In this document: positions 17,118-25,135 of the stretch, one piece after another
Position numbering within the stretch: position 1 is the stretch's first letter
Layout of the letters: each line of letters begins with the position of its first letter
From: Bradyrhizobium diazoefficiens
GTDB taxonomy: Bacteria > Pseudomonadota > Alphaproteobacteria > Rhizobiales > Xanthobacteraceae
Assembly (NCBI RefSeq): GCF_016612535.1
Contig: NZ_JAENXS010000003.1
Location: 62,001-126,000, forward strand
Direction of reading: 5' to 3'
Length of the DNA stretch: 64,000 nt
Position numbers and translations under genes: made by a program
Notes under the pieces: generated by a model
The model's input: only the letters and a program-made list of their open reading frames with translations
Databases searched by the model: none
What the model was told of the DNA's origin: nothing

Positions 17118-18308
17118 ATGTTCGAACGCAAACAGCTTACGCAAACGGTCTCCTGGGCGGCCGCAGTTGCCGCCATCGCTGGCCTCGCGGCCGTCGCGCC
17201 AGCCAAGGCGGAAGACACCGTCAAGGTCGGCCTGATCCTGCCGATGACCGGCGGCCAGGCCTCGACCGGCAAGCAGATCGAGAACGCGATCAAGCTCTAT
17301 ATGCAGCAGAAGGGCGACACCGTCGCCGGCAAGAAGGTCGAGATCATTCTCAAGGACGATGCTGCGATTCCTGACAAGACCAAGACCGCCGCGCAGGAAC
17401 TGATCGTCAACGACAAGGTCAATTTCATCGCCGGCTTTGGCGTGACGCCGGCAGCACTTGCCGCAGCCCCGCTCGCAACCCAAGCCAAGATCCCGGAAGT
17501 CGTGATGGCGGCCGGCACTTCCATCATCACCGAGCGCTCGCCCTATATCGTGCGCACCAGCTTCACGCTGGCACAGTCATCGACCATCATCGGCGACTGG
17601 GCGGTGAAGAACGGCATCAAGAAGGTGGCGACGCTGACCTCGGACTACGCGCCGGGCAATGATGCGCTGAACTTCTTCAAGGAGCACTTCACCGCCGGTG
17701 GCGGCGAGATCGTCGAAGAGGTCAAGACGCCGCTGGCTAACCCCGACTTCGCGCCGTTCCTGCAGCGCATGAAGGACGCAAAACCCGACGCGATCTTCGT
17801 GTTCGTGCCGGCCGGCCAGGGCGGCAACTTCATGAAGCAATATGCCGAGCGCGGCCTCGACAAGGCCGGCATCAAGGTGATCGGACCCGGCGACGTCACC
17901 GACGACGACCTCCTCAACAACATGGGCGACGCCGTGCTCGGGACCGTGACCGCGCATATCTACTCGGCGGCGCATCCCTCGCAGATGAACAAAGATTTCG
18001 TCGCCGCCTACAAGAAGGCTTATGGTACGCGCCCGGGCTTCATGGCGGTGAGCGGCTATGACGGCATCCACCTCATCTATGAGGCACTGAAGAAGACCAA
18101 TGGCGACACCGACGGCACCAAGTTGGTCGAAGCCATGAAGGGCCAGAAGTGGGAGAGCCCGCGCGGCCCGATCTCGATCGATCCGGCGACGCGCGACATC
18201 GTCCAGAACGTCTATATCCGCAAGGTCGAGAAGGTCGACGGCGAACTCTACAACGTCGAGTTCCAGACCTTCGAGGCCGTCAAGGATCCCGGCAAGACCA
18301 AGAAGTGA
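17118..18308 (+). CDS. livK: Liv-type ABC transporter substrate-binding protein (second operon)
   Basis: The 396-aa periplasmic protein has a signal peptide of residues 1-31 (cleavage after 'APAKA') and the Leu/Ile/Val-binding fold ('VKVGLILPMTGGQASTGKQIENAIKLYM'). I chose the ATG at 17118 because AAGGGGAGGG lies seven bases upstream. It opens the operon livK-livH-livM-livG-livF (17118-21848). It is unrelated in detail to the binding protein at 5380, so the two transporters should take different ligands. A family B palindromic repeat separates it from livH. Confidence 0.92.
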   Translation: MFERKQLTQTVSWAAAVAAIAGLAAVAPAKAEDTVKVGLILPMTGGQASTGKQIENAIKLYMQQKGDTVAGKKVEIILKDDAAIPDKTKTAAQELIVNDKVNFIAGFGVTPAALAAAPLATQAKIPEVVMAAGTSIITERSPYIVRTSFTLAQSSTIIGDWAVKNGIKKVATLTSDYAPGNDALNFFKEHFTAGGGEIVEEVKTPLANPDFAPFLQRMKDAKPDAIFVFVPAGQGGNFMKQYAERGLDKAGIKVIGPGDVTDDDLLNNMGDAVLGTVTAHIYSAAHPSQMNKDFVAAYKKAYGTRPGFMAVSGYDGIHLIYEALKKTNGDTDGTKLVEAMKGQKWESPRGPISIDPATRDIVQNVYIRKVEKVDGELYNVEFQTFEAVKDPGKTKK

Positions 18309-18352
18309 CGCCGCGAAAGCGCGTCAGTTTGCGACGCGCTTCGCCCCCTCTG

Positions 18353-18461
18353 CGTCATGCCCGGGCTTGACCTGAGCATCCACGCGAGAGCCCAGACAAG
18401 AACGTGGATGGCCGGGACATTTGTTTGAAGACGCACTTCGTGCTTTTGCCCGGCCATGACG
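18353..18461. repeat. Dispersed palindromic repeat, family B, copy 2
   Basis: This element has the same ends and internal blocks as 5254-5366, again running from CGTCATGCCCGGGC to GCCCGGCCATGACG. It lies inside the second liv operon, between livK and livH, and its strong secondary structure could uncouple binding-protein expression from that of the permeases. Confidence 0.85.
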
Positions 18462-18480
18462 GATAACCCAAGCTGAGACG

Positions 18481-19350
18481 ATGACCTCAATCCTCACCAA
18501 CCTCTTCGATGGCGTCGCCTACGGCATGTTGCTGTTCGTGCTCGCCTGCGGGCTCGCGGTCACGCTCGGCCTGATGAACTTCGTCAATCTCGCCCATGGC
18601 GCCTTCGCCATGGCCGGCGGCTATGTCTGCATGGTGCTGGTCAACCGGATGGGCTGGCCGTTCTTCGCCGCCTTGCCGCTCTCCTTCGTCTCCGCAGCCG
18701 CGATCGGCATCGTGCTCGAGCGCACGCTCTATCGCCACCTCTATGCGCGCAGCCATCTTGACCAGGTGCTGTTCACGATCGGCCTGACGTTCATGTCGGT
18801 TGCGGCCGTCGATTACATCCAGGGTTCCTCACGGGTCTTCATCAATCTGCCGGCCGCGCTCGAGGGCCAGTTCGACCTGTTCGGCGTCGGCATCGGCCGC
18901 TACCGTCTGATGATCATCGTGATCTGCGGCCTGCTCACCATCGCGCTCCAGATGGTGCTGGCCAAGACCCGCTTCGGCAGCCGGCTGCGTGCCGCCGTCG
19001 ATGATCCCCGCGCCGCGAGCGGCCTCGGCATCAACGTGCCGCAGGTGTTCGCCTTCACCTTTGCATTTGGATGCGGTCTCGCCGGCCTCGGCGGCGCGCT
19101 CAGCGCCGAGATCCTCGGCCTCGATCCGTATTTCCCGCTGAAGTTCATGATCTACTTCCTGATCGTGGTCACCGTCGGCGGCTCGTCCTCGATCACCGGC
19201 CCGTTCCTGGCCTCGCTCCTGCTCGGCATCGGTGACGTCGCCGGCAAATATTACGTGCCGAAGATGAGCCCCTTCGTGATCTACACCATGATGATCGTGA
19301 TCCTGATCTGGCGCCCGAACGGCCTGTTCGGCCGCACGGCCGCGCGTTGA
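18481..19350 (+). CDS. livH: Liv-type ABC transporter permease LivH (second operon)
   Basis: The 289-aa permease has the typical opening 'GVAYGMLLFVLACGLAVTLGLMNFVNLAHGAFAMAGGY', about eight membrane segments and the ATPase-contact loop 'AAVDDPRAASGLGIN'. The ATG at 18481 follows the family B repeat directly, with only a weak ribosome binding site (AAGCTGAG). It overlaps or abuts livM. Confidence 0.92.
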   Translation: MTSILTNLFDGVAYGMLLFVLACGLAVTLGLMNFVNLAHGAFAMAGGYVCMVLVNRMGWPFFAALPLSFVSAAAIGIVLERTLYRHLYARSHLDQVLFTIGLTFMSVAAVDYIQGSSRVFINLPAALEGQFDLFGVGIGRYRLMIIVICGLLTIALQMVLAKTRFGSRLRAAVDDPRAASGLGINVPQVFAFTFAFGCGLAGLGGALSAEILGLDPYFPLKFMIYFLIVVTVGGSSSITGPFLASLLLGIGDVAGKYYVPKMSPFVIYTMMIVILIWRPNGLFGRTAAR

Positions 19351-19358
19351 GTTCGCCG

Positions 19359-20387
19359 ATGAACGCCTCTTCCGACGTCGGTTATCACGCCCAGCGCCAG
19401 GCGCGCTGGCATTATGGCGAGGTTGCCTTCTGGCTCGCTGTGCTCGCCTGCGGCTTTCTGTTTCCCACGCGTTATCTGATCATGACCGACATCCTGCGGC
19501 TGGCGCTGTTTGCGATGTCGCTCGATCTCATCCTCGGCTATGCCGGCATCGTCTCGCTCGGCCACGCCGCCTTCTTCGGCGTCGGCGCCTATGCCGCGGG
19601 ATTGCTGGCGCTGCACGGAATCATTAACGAGCCGGTGCTGGCACTGATTGCTGCCGGCTTGGCCGCGATGGTGCTCGGCTTCGCCACCAGCTTCCTGGTG
19701 ATCCGCGGTGTCGACCTGACCCGGCTGATGGTGACGCTCGGCATCGCGTTGCTGCTGGAGGCACTCGCCGAGCGCTTCTCCAACATCACAGGTGGCACCG
19801 ACGGCTTGCAGGGCATCGAGATGCAGCCGATCCTTGGCCAGATCCCGTTCGATATGTTCGGCAAGGCCGGCTTCTTCTATTCGCTTGCCGTGCTGTTCCT
19901 GCTGTTTCTGCTCGCCCGCCGGATCGTGCACTCGCCGTTCGGCCTGTCGCTGCGCGCGATCAAGAACAATCCGCTGCGCGCGGCCGCGATCGGCATTCCG
20001 GTCAACCGCCGCCTGATCGCGATCTACACTCTTGCGGCGTTCTACGCCGGCATTGCGGGCGCGCTGTTCACCCAGACCACAGCGATCGCCTCGCTCGACG
20101 TGTTCGCCTTCGATCGCTCGGCTGATCTGATGCTGGTGCTCGTCATCGGCGGCACCGGCTATCTCTATGGCGGTCTGATCGGCGCGGTGATCTTCCGCAT
20201 CCTCCAGGAAGTGTTCTCCACCATCACGCCGCAATATTGGCAGTTCTGGATCGGCCTCGTGCTGGTCGTGATCGTGCTGGTCGGCCGCCAGCGCCTGCAC
20301 CGCTGGGTGCTGTACGTGCCGAACCTCGTGATCAAGCAGGTTGCCGGGCGCAAAGCCGTCGTCGCCGTGCCGGAGAGCGACGCATGA
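19359..20387 (+). CDS. livM: Liv-type ABC transporter permease LivM (second operon)
   Basis: The product is about 342 aa. The LivM core includes 'ALFAMSLDLILGYAGIVSLGHAAFFGVGAYAAG' and the cytoplasmic 'LSLRAIKNNPLRAAAIGIPV' loop. I chose the ATG at 19359; a TTG at 19347 overlapping the livH stop (TTGA) would add four residues and give direct translational coupling. The 3' end overlaps livG by four bases. Confidence 0.92.
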   Translation: MNASSDVGYHAQRQARWHYGEVAFWLAVLACGFLFPTRYLIMTDILRLALFAMSLDLILGYAGIVSLGHAAFFGVGAYAAGLLALHGIINEPVLALIAAGLAAMVLGFATSFLVIRGVDLTRLMVTLGIALLLEALAERFSNITGGTDGLQGIEMQPILGQIPFDMFGKAGFFYSLAVLFLLFLLARRIVHSPFGLSLRAIKNNPLRAAAIGIPVNRRLIAIYTLAAFYAGIAGALFTQTTAIASLDVFAFDRSADLMLVLVIGGTGYLYGGLIGAVIFRILQEVFSTITPQYWQFWIGLVLVVIVLVGRQRLHRWVLYVPNLVIKQVAGRKAVVAVPESDA

Positions 20388-21139
20388 CCATCGCACTCGA
20401 AACCCAAAATCTCGAAAAGACCTTTGGCGGCCTGCGCGTCACCCGCGATCTCTCCTTGAAGATCGAGCAGGGCGCCCGCCATGCGTTGATCGGCCCGAAC
20501 GGTGCCGGCAAGACCACGGTCATCAACCAGCTCACCGGTGTGCTCAGGCCGAACTCGGGCCGCATCCTGCTCGAAGGCCAGGACATCACCGATCTGCCCG
20601 TGCACAAGCGCGTGCTGCGCGGCCTGTCGCGCACCTTCCAGATCAACCAGCTCTATCCCGATTTGACCCCGTTAGAGACCATCGGTCTTGCCGTGTCCGA
20701 GCGCCTCGGCCATGGCGGCGACTGGTGGCGGCGGATGGGGACGCGCAGCGACGTCAATGACGAGATCGCCGATCTTCTCAAGCGCTTCCACCTGCTCGAC
20801 GTCATGAACGAGGAGACCGTGACGCTGCCGTACGGCAAGCAGCGCCTGCTCGAGATCGCGGTCGCGATCGCGGCCAAGCCGCGGGTGCTGCTGCTGGACG
20901 AGCCCGCCGCCGGCGTGCCGGAGAGCGAGCGCCACGACATTCTCGCGGTCGTCGGCAGTCTGCCGCGTGACGTCACCGTGCTGCTGATCGAGCACGATAT
21001 GGACCTCGTCTTCTCATTCGCCGATCGCATCTCGGTGCTGGTCTCGGGCGCGCTGCTCACCGAAGGCTCGCCCGAGCAGGTCGCGCGCGATCCGCAGGTC
21101 AAGGCCGTCTATCTCGGCGAGGAGGCGGTCAATGTCTGA
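20384..21139 (+). CDS. livG: Liv-type ABC transporter ATP-binding protein LivG (second operon)
   Basis: The 251-aa ATPase has Walker A GPNGAGKTT, signature 'LPYGKQRLLEIAVAI' and Walker B 'LLLDEPAAGVPE', followed by the switch His ('LLIEHDMDLV'). The ATG overlaps the livM stop codon as ATGA. The 3' end overlaps livF by eight bases, so the whole set is tightly coupled. Confidence 0.94.
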   Translation: MTIALETQNLEKTFGGLRVTRDLSLKIEQGARHALIGPNGAGKTTVINQLTGVLRPNSGRILLEGQDITDLPVHKRVLRGLSRTFQINQLYPDLTPLETIGLAVSERLGHGGDWWRRMGTRSDVNDEIADLLKRFHLLDVMNEETVTLPYGKQRLLEIAVAIAAKPRVLLLDEPAAGVPESERHDILAVVGSLPRDVTVLLIEHDMDLVFSFADRISVLVSGALLTEGSPEQVARDPQVKAVYLGEEAVNV

Positions 21140-21848
21140 TCTGCTTTCGATCGACGCCCTGCGCGCCGGCTATGGCGAGGCGGTGGTGCTTCCGAACATG
21201 TCCCTGCGGCTCGCCGAGGGGCAGGTGCTGGCGCTGCTCGGGCGTAACGGCACCGGCAAGACCACGCTGATCAACTCCATCGTCGGCGTCACCCGCCGCT
21301 TCTCCGGCAGCGTCAGGCTCGCCGACACAGATGTCACGACCTTGCGGTCCGACCAGCGGGCGCGCGCCGGCATCGGCTGGGTGCCGCAGGAGCGCAACAT
21401 CTTCCGCTCGCTGACGGTGGAAGAGAACATGACCGCGGTGGCGCAGCCCGGTCCCTGGACCGTCGAGAAGGTCTACGAGATGTTCCCGCGGCTGAAGGAG
21501 CGGCGGAGCAATTTCGGCAACCAGCTCTCCGGCGGCGAGCAGCAGATGCTGGCGATCGGCCGCGCGCTGACCCTCAACCCGAAGGTCCTGCTGCTGGACG
21601 AGCCGACCGAGGGCCTCGCCCCCATCATCGTCGAGGAGCTTTTGAAGGCGATCGGCGCCATCACCCGGGCCGGCGGCATCTGCTCGATCATCGTCGAGCA
21701 GAACGCGCAAAAGATTCTGGGGCTCGCCGACCGCGTTGTGATATTGGAGCGCGGAACGATCGTCCACGACACGCCGAGCGCCGCGCTGAAGGCCGACCCG
21801 TCGGTCCTGGAGCGCCATCTCGGTGTCGCAGGGGCGGCGGCCCACTAG
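21132..21848 (+). CDS. livF: Liv-type ABC transporter ATP-binding protein LivF (second operon)
   Basis: The 238-aa ATPase has Walker A GRNGTGKTT, signature 'LSGGEQQMLAIGRAL' and Walker B 'LLLDEPTEGLAP', the normal LivF length and motifs. It is the last transporter gene of the operon; a family A repeat and then a MetE-like gene on the same strand follow. Confidence 0.94.
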   Translation: MSDLLSIDALRAGYGEAVVLPNMSLRLAEGQVLALLGRNGTGKTTLINSIVGVTRRFSGSVRLADTDVTTLRSDQRARAGIGWVPQERNIFRSLTVEENMTAVAQPGPWTVEKVYEMFPRLKERRSNFGNQLSGGEQQMLAIGRALTLNPKVLLLDEPTEGLAPIIVEELLKAIGAITRAGGICSIIVEQNAQKILGLADRVVILERGTIVHDTPSAALKADPSVLERHLGVAGAAAH

Positions 21849-21852
21849 GTTG

Positions 21853-21900
21853 TTTGACGCGTTTTCTCAACGCAAACCGGCATCCACTTCGCTTGAAAAC
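21853..21900. repeat. Dispersed intergenic repeat, family A, copy 2
   Basis: The sequence 'TGACGCGTTTTCTCAACGC...CACTTCGCTTGAAAAC' matches 4335-4389. It ends immediately before the GGGAG ribosome binding site of the MetE-like gene at 21913. Confidence 0.8.
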
Positions 21901-21912
21901 GGGAGTCAAAAA

Positions 21913-23031
21913 ATGCAACGAACCAAAGCCCCCTTCCGCGCCGACGAGGTCGGTAGCCTCCTGCGCCCCGCCAAGATCAAGGAAGCCCGCGCGAAATTCG
22001 AAAAGGGTGAGATCTCCGCCGAAGATCTGCGCAAGATCGAGGACATGGAGATCGAGAAGGTCGTGCACAAGCAGGCCTCGGTCGGCTTGAAGCTCGCGAC
22101 CGACGGCGAATTCCGCCGCTCCTGGTGGCATTTCGACTTCCTGGCAAAACTGACCGGCTGTGAGATGTTCCATCCCGACACGGGCATTCAGTTCGCCGGC
22201 GTTGAGACCCGGCATGATGCGGTGCGGGTGATCGGCAAGCTCGACTTCCCCGATGACCACCCGATGCTGGACCACTTCCGCTTCCTGAAGAAGTCCGCCG
22301 ACCAGGCCCACGTCACCGCCAAGATGACGATTCCCTCGCCGGCGGTGCTGCATTTCCGCGGCGGCCGCAAGGCGATCTCCAAGGACGTCTATCCCGATCT
22401 CGACGCTTTTTACGAGGACCTCGGCAGGACCTATCGCAAGGCCGTCAAAGCGTTCTACGACGCCGGTTGCCGCTATCTCCAGTTCGACGACACCGTATGG
22501 GCCTATCTCTGCTCGCCGGACGAATTGCAGAAGGCGCGCGAGCGAGGCGACACTCCGGACGGCCTGCAGCAGATCTATGCGCGCATCATCAACTACGCGC
22601 TGGCCGAGAAGCCCGCCGACATGGTGGTGACGACGCACGTCTGCCGCGGCAATTTCCGTTCGACCTGGATTTCTTCGGGCGGCTATGAACCCGTTGCAGA
22701 GACCATGCTCGCCGGCACCAATTACGACGGCTACTTCCTCGAATACGACAGCGACCGAGCCGGCGGCTTCGAGCCGTTGCGCTTCCTGCCCAAGGGCAAC
22801 AAGGTCGTCGTGGTCGGCGTCATCACCTCGAAGTTCGGCGAGCTCGAGAAGAAGGACGACATCAAGCGTCGTCTCGAGGAAGCCGCCAAGTTCGTCCCGC
22901 TGGAGCAGCTCGCGCTATCGCCGCAATGCGGCTTTGCCTCGACGGAAGAGGGCAACATCCTCTCCGAGGAGGAGCAGTGGGCGAAGCTCGGCCTCGCGGT
23001 CGAGATCGCGAAGGAAGTGTGGGGGCAATAA
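21913..23031 (+). CDS. Cobalamin-independent methionine synthase family protein (MetE C-terminal-domain-like)
   Basis: The 372-aa protein is about half the length of MetE and corresponds to its C-terminal catalytic barrel, as in the YxjG-type stand-alone family. The zinc-ligand pattern is visible as 'TTHVCRGN' (His-x-Cys) and, near the end, 'LSPQCGFAS' (Cys). It should transfer a methyl group to a thiol acceptor such as homocysteine, but the methyl donor of these short forms is generally unsettled. I chose the ATG at 21913 with GGGAG seven bases upstream. It could be co-transcribed with the liv operon 64 bases upstream. Confidence 0.85.
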   Translation: MQRTKAPFRADEVGSLLRPAKIKEARAKFEKGEISAEDLRKIEDMEIEKVVHKQASVGLKLATDGEFRRSWWHFDFLAKLTGCEMFHPDTGIQFAGVETRHDAVRVIGKLDFPDDHPMLDHFRFLKKSADQAHVTAKMTIPSPAVLHFRGGRKAISKDVYPDLDAFYEDLGRTYRKAVKAFYDAGCRYLQFDDTVWAYLCSPDELQKARERGDTPDGLQQIYARIINYALAEKPADMVVTTHVCRGNFRSTWISSGGYEPVAETMLAGTNYDGYFLEYDSDRAGGFEPLRFLPKGNKVVVVGVITSKFGELEKKDDIKRRLEEAAKFVPLEQLALSPQCGFASTEEGNILSEEEQWAKLGLAVEIAKEVWGQ

Positions 23032-23082
23032 GCGCTCGAGCGTCTGCGTGTAAGACTGAATGGCCTCGCCAATCCCTTGGTG

Positions 23083-23221
23083 TCGTCCCGGCCTAGTGCG
23101 CAATTGCGCACGGGGGCCGGGATCCATACGCCGAGGACAAGATGTAGCGCGAGCTTGCTAACGGCGAGTCTTCGCCAAACCACGTTCGGTGGTTATGGGT
23201 CCCGGCCTTCGCCGGGACGAC
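23083..23221. repeat. Dispersed palindromic repeat, family D
   Basis: The element starts CGTCCCGGCC and ends GGCCTTCGCCGGGACG, with an inner GCGCAATTGCGC palindrome at about 23097-23110. It lies between two convergent genes. I recall this sequence type as common in Bradyrhizobium intergenic DNA, but could not check it. Confidence 0.7.
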
Positions 23222-23252
23222 GCCGAGGTTGGGGTGCATCCGCCTCACACTC

Positions 23253-24971
23253 TCACTTCTCCGCCAGATAAACTTCGCCCAGCAGGGACGAGTTCGACCA
23301 CGGCACCTGCTTGGTCTTCGTGGTCGAGACTACTTCCGCCCGCACCCGTGTCAGCATCTGCTGCACTTCGAGACCCGGCGTGCCGATGTGGTGGGACAGT
23401 GCCGCAGAGAAGGGCGAGTTGGCGCCTTCGCCGTCGAGCGCAACTTGGCCTGGCGCGGTCGCAAAGGCGATCAGCGTGCCGGCGCCGAGCGTCGCGCCGG
23501 GCCCGAGGCTCGATGGCGCGGCGAGGCCCGAGGCGCCCTCGATGCCGCGACTACTGCCTGCGGCTGCGACCTGCTGCGCCATCGGATTGTTGCGGCAGGC
23601 ATCGAAGATCAAGATGTTGGTGCGGACCTGGTCGTCGAGGCCGGCCATGATCGTGTCCATATCGATCATCGTCTCCATCATGCTCGCGCCCGGCTTGAGC
23701 TCGACGTCGACGGGAATGAGATAGTTGCGGCCGTCGACCTGAACGCCGTGACCGGCGTAATAGACGACCACGACCTGCGCCCGCGCCGCTTCGCGCAAGA
23801 ACTCGCGCGTCATCTTCTGCATCGCCGTGCGATCGAGATCGACGCCCTCCGACACGATGAAGCCGATGTCGCGCAGGCTCTTGGCCACAGCGCGCGCATC
23901 GTTGGGCGGATTGGGCAACGCCTTGACATGCGCATAGGCGCCGTTGCCGATGACCAGCGCCATGCGGGTGCCGCGAATAGCCGGCGCCGGTGAGGGTGCA
24001 GGTGCCGCGCCAGTCTGCTGCGAGGCAGGGGCCGCTGTCGGCTGCGTTGTCGGCGAGGGTGCATCGCGCGGGACCAGCACGGCTGCATCCGTCACCAGCG
24101 ACAGCCGCACCTTTGCTGTGGTCTGATTGGCTTTGCTGCCGGCGTCGGAAGCGACGATCGCGAGCGCCGCCTTGTAGTCGTCCTTCGCATGCGCGTAATC
24201 GCCCTTGGCTTCATAGGCCAGTGCGCGATGGGTATAGCCCGAGATCAGCACGCTGTTGGGCGGCGTCACGATGTTGACCGGCGGCTTCTCCTTGGCGAGC
24301 CGGATCGCCTCGCTGCCGTCGGCAATCGCCCGATCGAGATCGTTCTTCGCACGCCAGATCGCGGTGCGGTTGATCAGCGGCTGCGGCAGCGTCGGGTCGA
24401 GCCGGATCGCCTGGTTGATGTCGGCCAGCGCACCGTCGAGATCGCCGAGCGCCTCCTTCGCGATGCCCCGGTTCTGGAACGAGAACGCCGATCTCGGATC
24501 GGCCTTGATCGACATGTCGTAATCGGCGATCGCCTTGAGGTAGTCACCCTTGCCGCGCCAGGCATTGCCGCGATTGTGGAAGATGATGCCATCAGGCGGG
24601 CCGAGCTTCAGCGCATCGTCGAAATCGGCGATCGCGATGTCGTAGTCGCCCTTGTCGTAATAGGCCGATCCCCTGAGATTGTAGACCGCCTGGCTCGGCT
24701 GCAGCCGGATCGCCTCGGTGGCGTCAGCGATGACTTTTGCGTAGTCGCCCTTCTTGTTCCAGCCCACCGCGCGCCAGAAATAGACGGTCGCGAGCTGCTC
24801 GCCCCTAAACACTTTCAGGGCGATGATCTTGGTGCAGGCGTCGACCATCTGGTCCGCCGGCGTGGTGTCGGTGGTGCAGAGCGGCCCAAGCTGGCTGCGC
24901 GCCTGTGCGGAGCAAGGCGCGGACCAAAGGTTTGCCACGAGAACGGAAAGCGCGACGAGCAGGCGGCGCAT
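23253..24971 (-). CDS. TPR-repeat protein with C-terminal caspase-like (peptidase C14) domain
   Basis: The 572-aa protein has a signal peptide (residues 1 to about 24). A TPR array of at least five or six units follows at about 60-290 (for example 'AVYNLRGSAYYDKGDYDIAIADFDDALKL'), then a Pro/Ala-rich linker at about 300-335 and a caspase-fold domain to the end. The catalytic His is in 'VVYYAGHG' and the Cys in 'ILIFDACRNNP', both intact, so an active Arg/Lys-type or other cysteine protease is plausible. A signal peptide implies periplasmic action. Substrates are unknown. The gene is monocistronic and divergent from the methyltransferase at 25124. Confidence 0.9.
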   Translation of the reverse strand: MRRLLVALSVLVANLWSAPCSAQARSQLGPLCTTDTTPADQMVDACTKIIALKVFRGEQLATVYFWRAVGWNKKGDYAKVIADATEAIRLQPSQAVYNLRGSAYYDKGDYDIAIADFDDALKLGPPDGIIFHNRGNAWRGKGDYLKAIADYDMSIKADPRSAFSFQNRGIAKEALGDLDGALADINQAIRLDPTLPQPLINRTAIWRAKNDLDRAIADGSEAIRLAKEKPPVNIVTPPNSVLISGYTHRALAYEAKGDYAHAKDDYKAALAIVASDAGSKANQTTAKVRLSLVTDAAVLVPRDAPSPTTQPTAAPASQQTGAAPAPSPAPAIRGTRMALVIGNGAYAHVKALPNPPNDARAVAKSLRDIGFIVSEGVDLDRTAMQKMTREFLREAARAQVVVVYYAGHGVQVDGRNYLIPVDVELKPGASMMETMIDMDTIMAGLDDQVRTNILIFDACRNNPMAQQVAAAGSSRGIEGASGLAAPSSLGPGATLGAGTLIAFATAPGQVALDGEGANSPFSAALSHHIGTPGLEVQQMLTRVRAEVVSTTKTKQVPWSNSSLLGEVYLAEK

Positions 24972-25088
24972 GACGGGGGTCTCAACTTGAGGAGATGCGG
25001 TTGTTTGTTGTCCGCGGCAGCGCCGGGGTTCATCGCTCCCGTCATCTGGGGCTCGGGCGACGCGGGTGCATCAGCCGGGTATTCCCTG

Positions 25089-25135
25089 AGTGGGCAGAAT
25101 TTGCTAGGAGAGGGGTCCCACCCATGCTGCCCACT
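25089..25135 (+). promoter_or_regulatory. Inverted repeat enclosing the ribosome binding site and start codon of the HTH-methyltransferase gene
   Basis: AGTGGGCAG (25089-25097) is perfectly complementary to CTGCCCACT (25127-25135). The 29-base loop contains the ribosome binding site (AGGAGAGGGG, 25106-25115) and the ATG at 25124. The RNA stem would pair the 5' leader with codons 2-5 and could gate translation. Confidence 0.5.
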
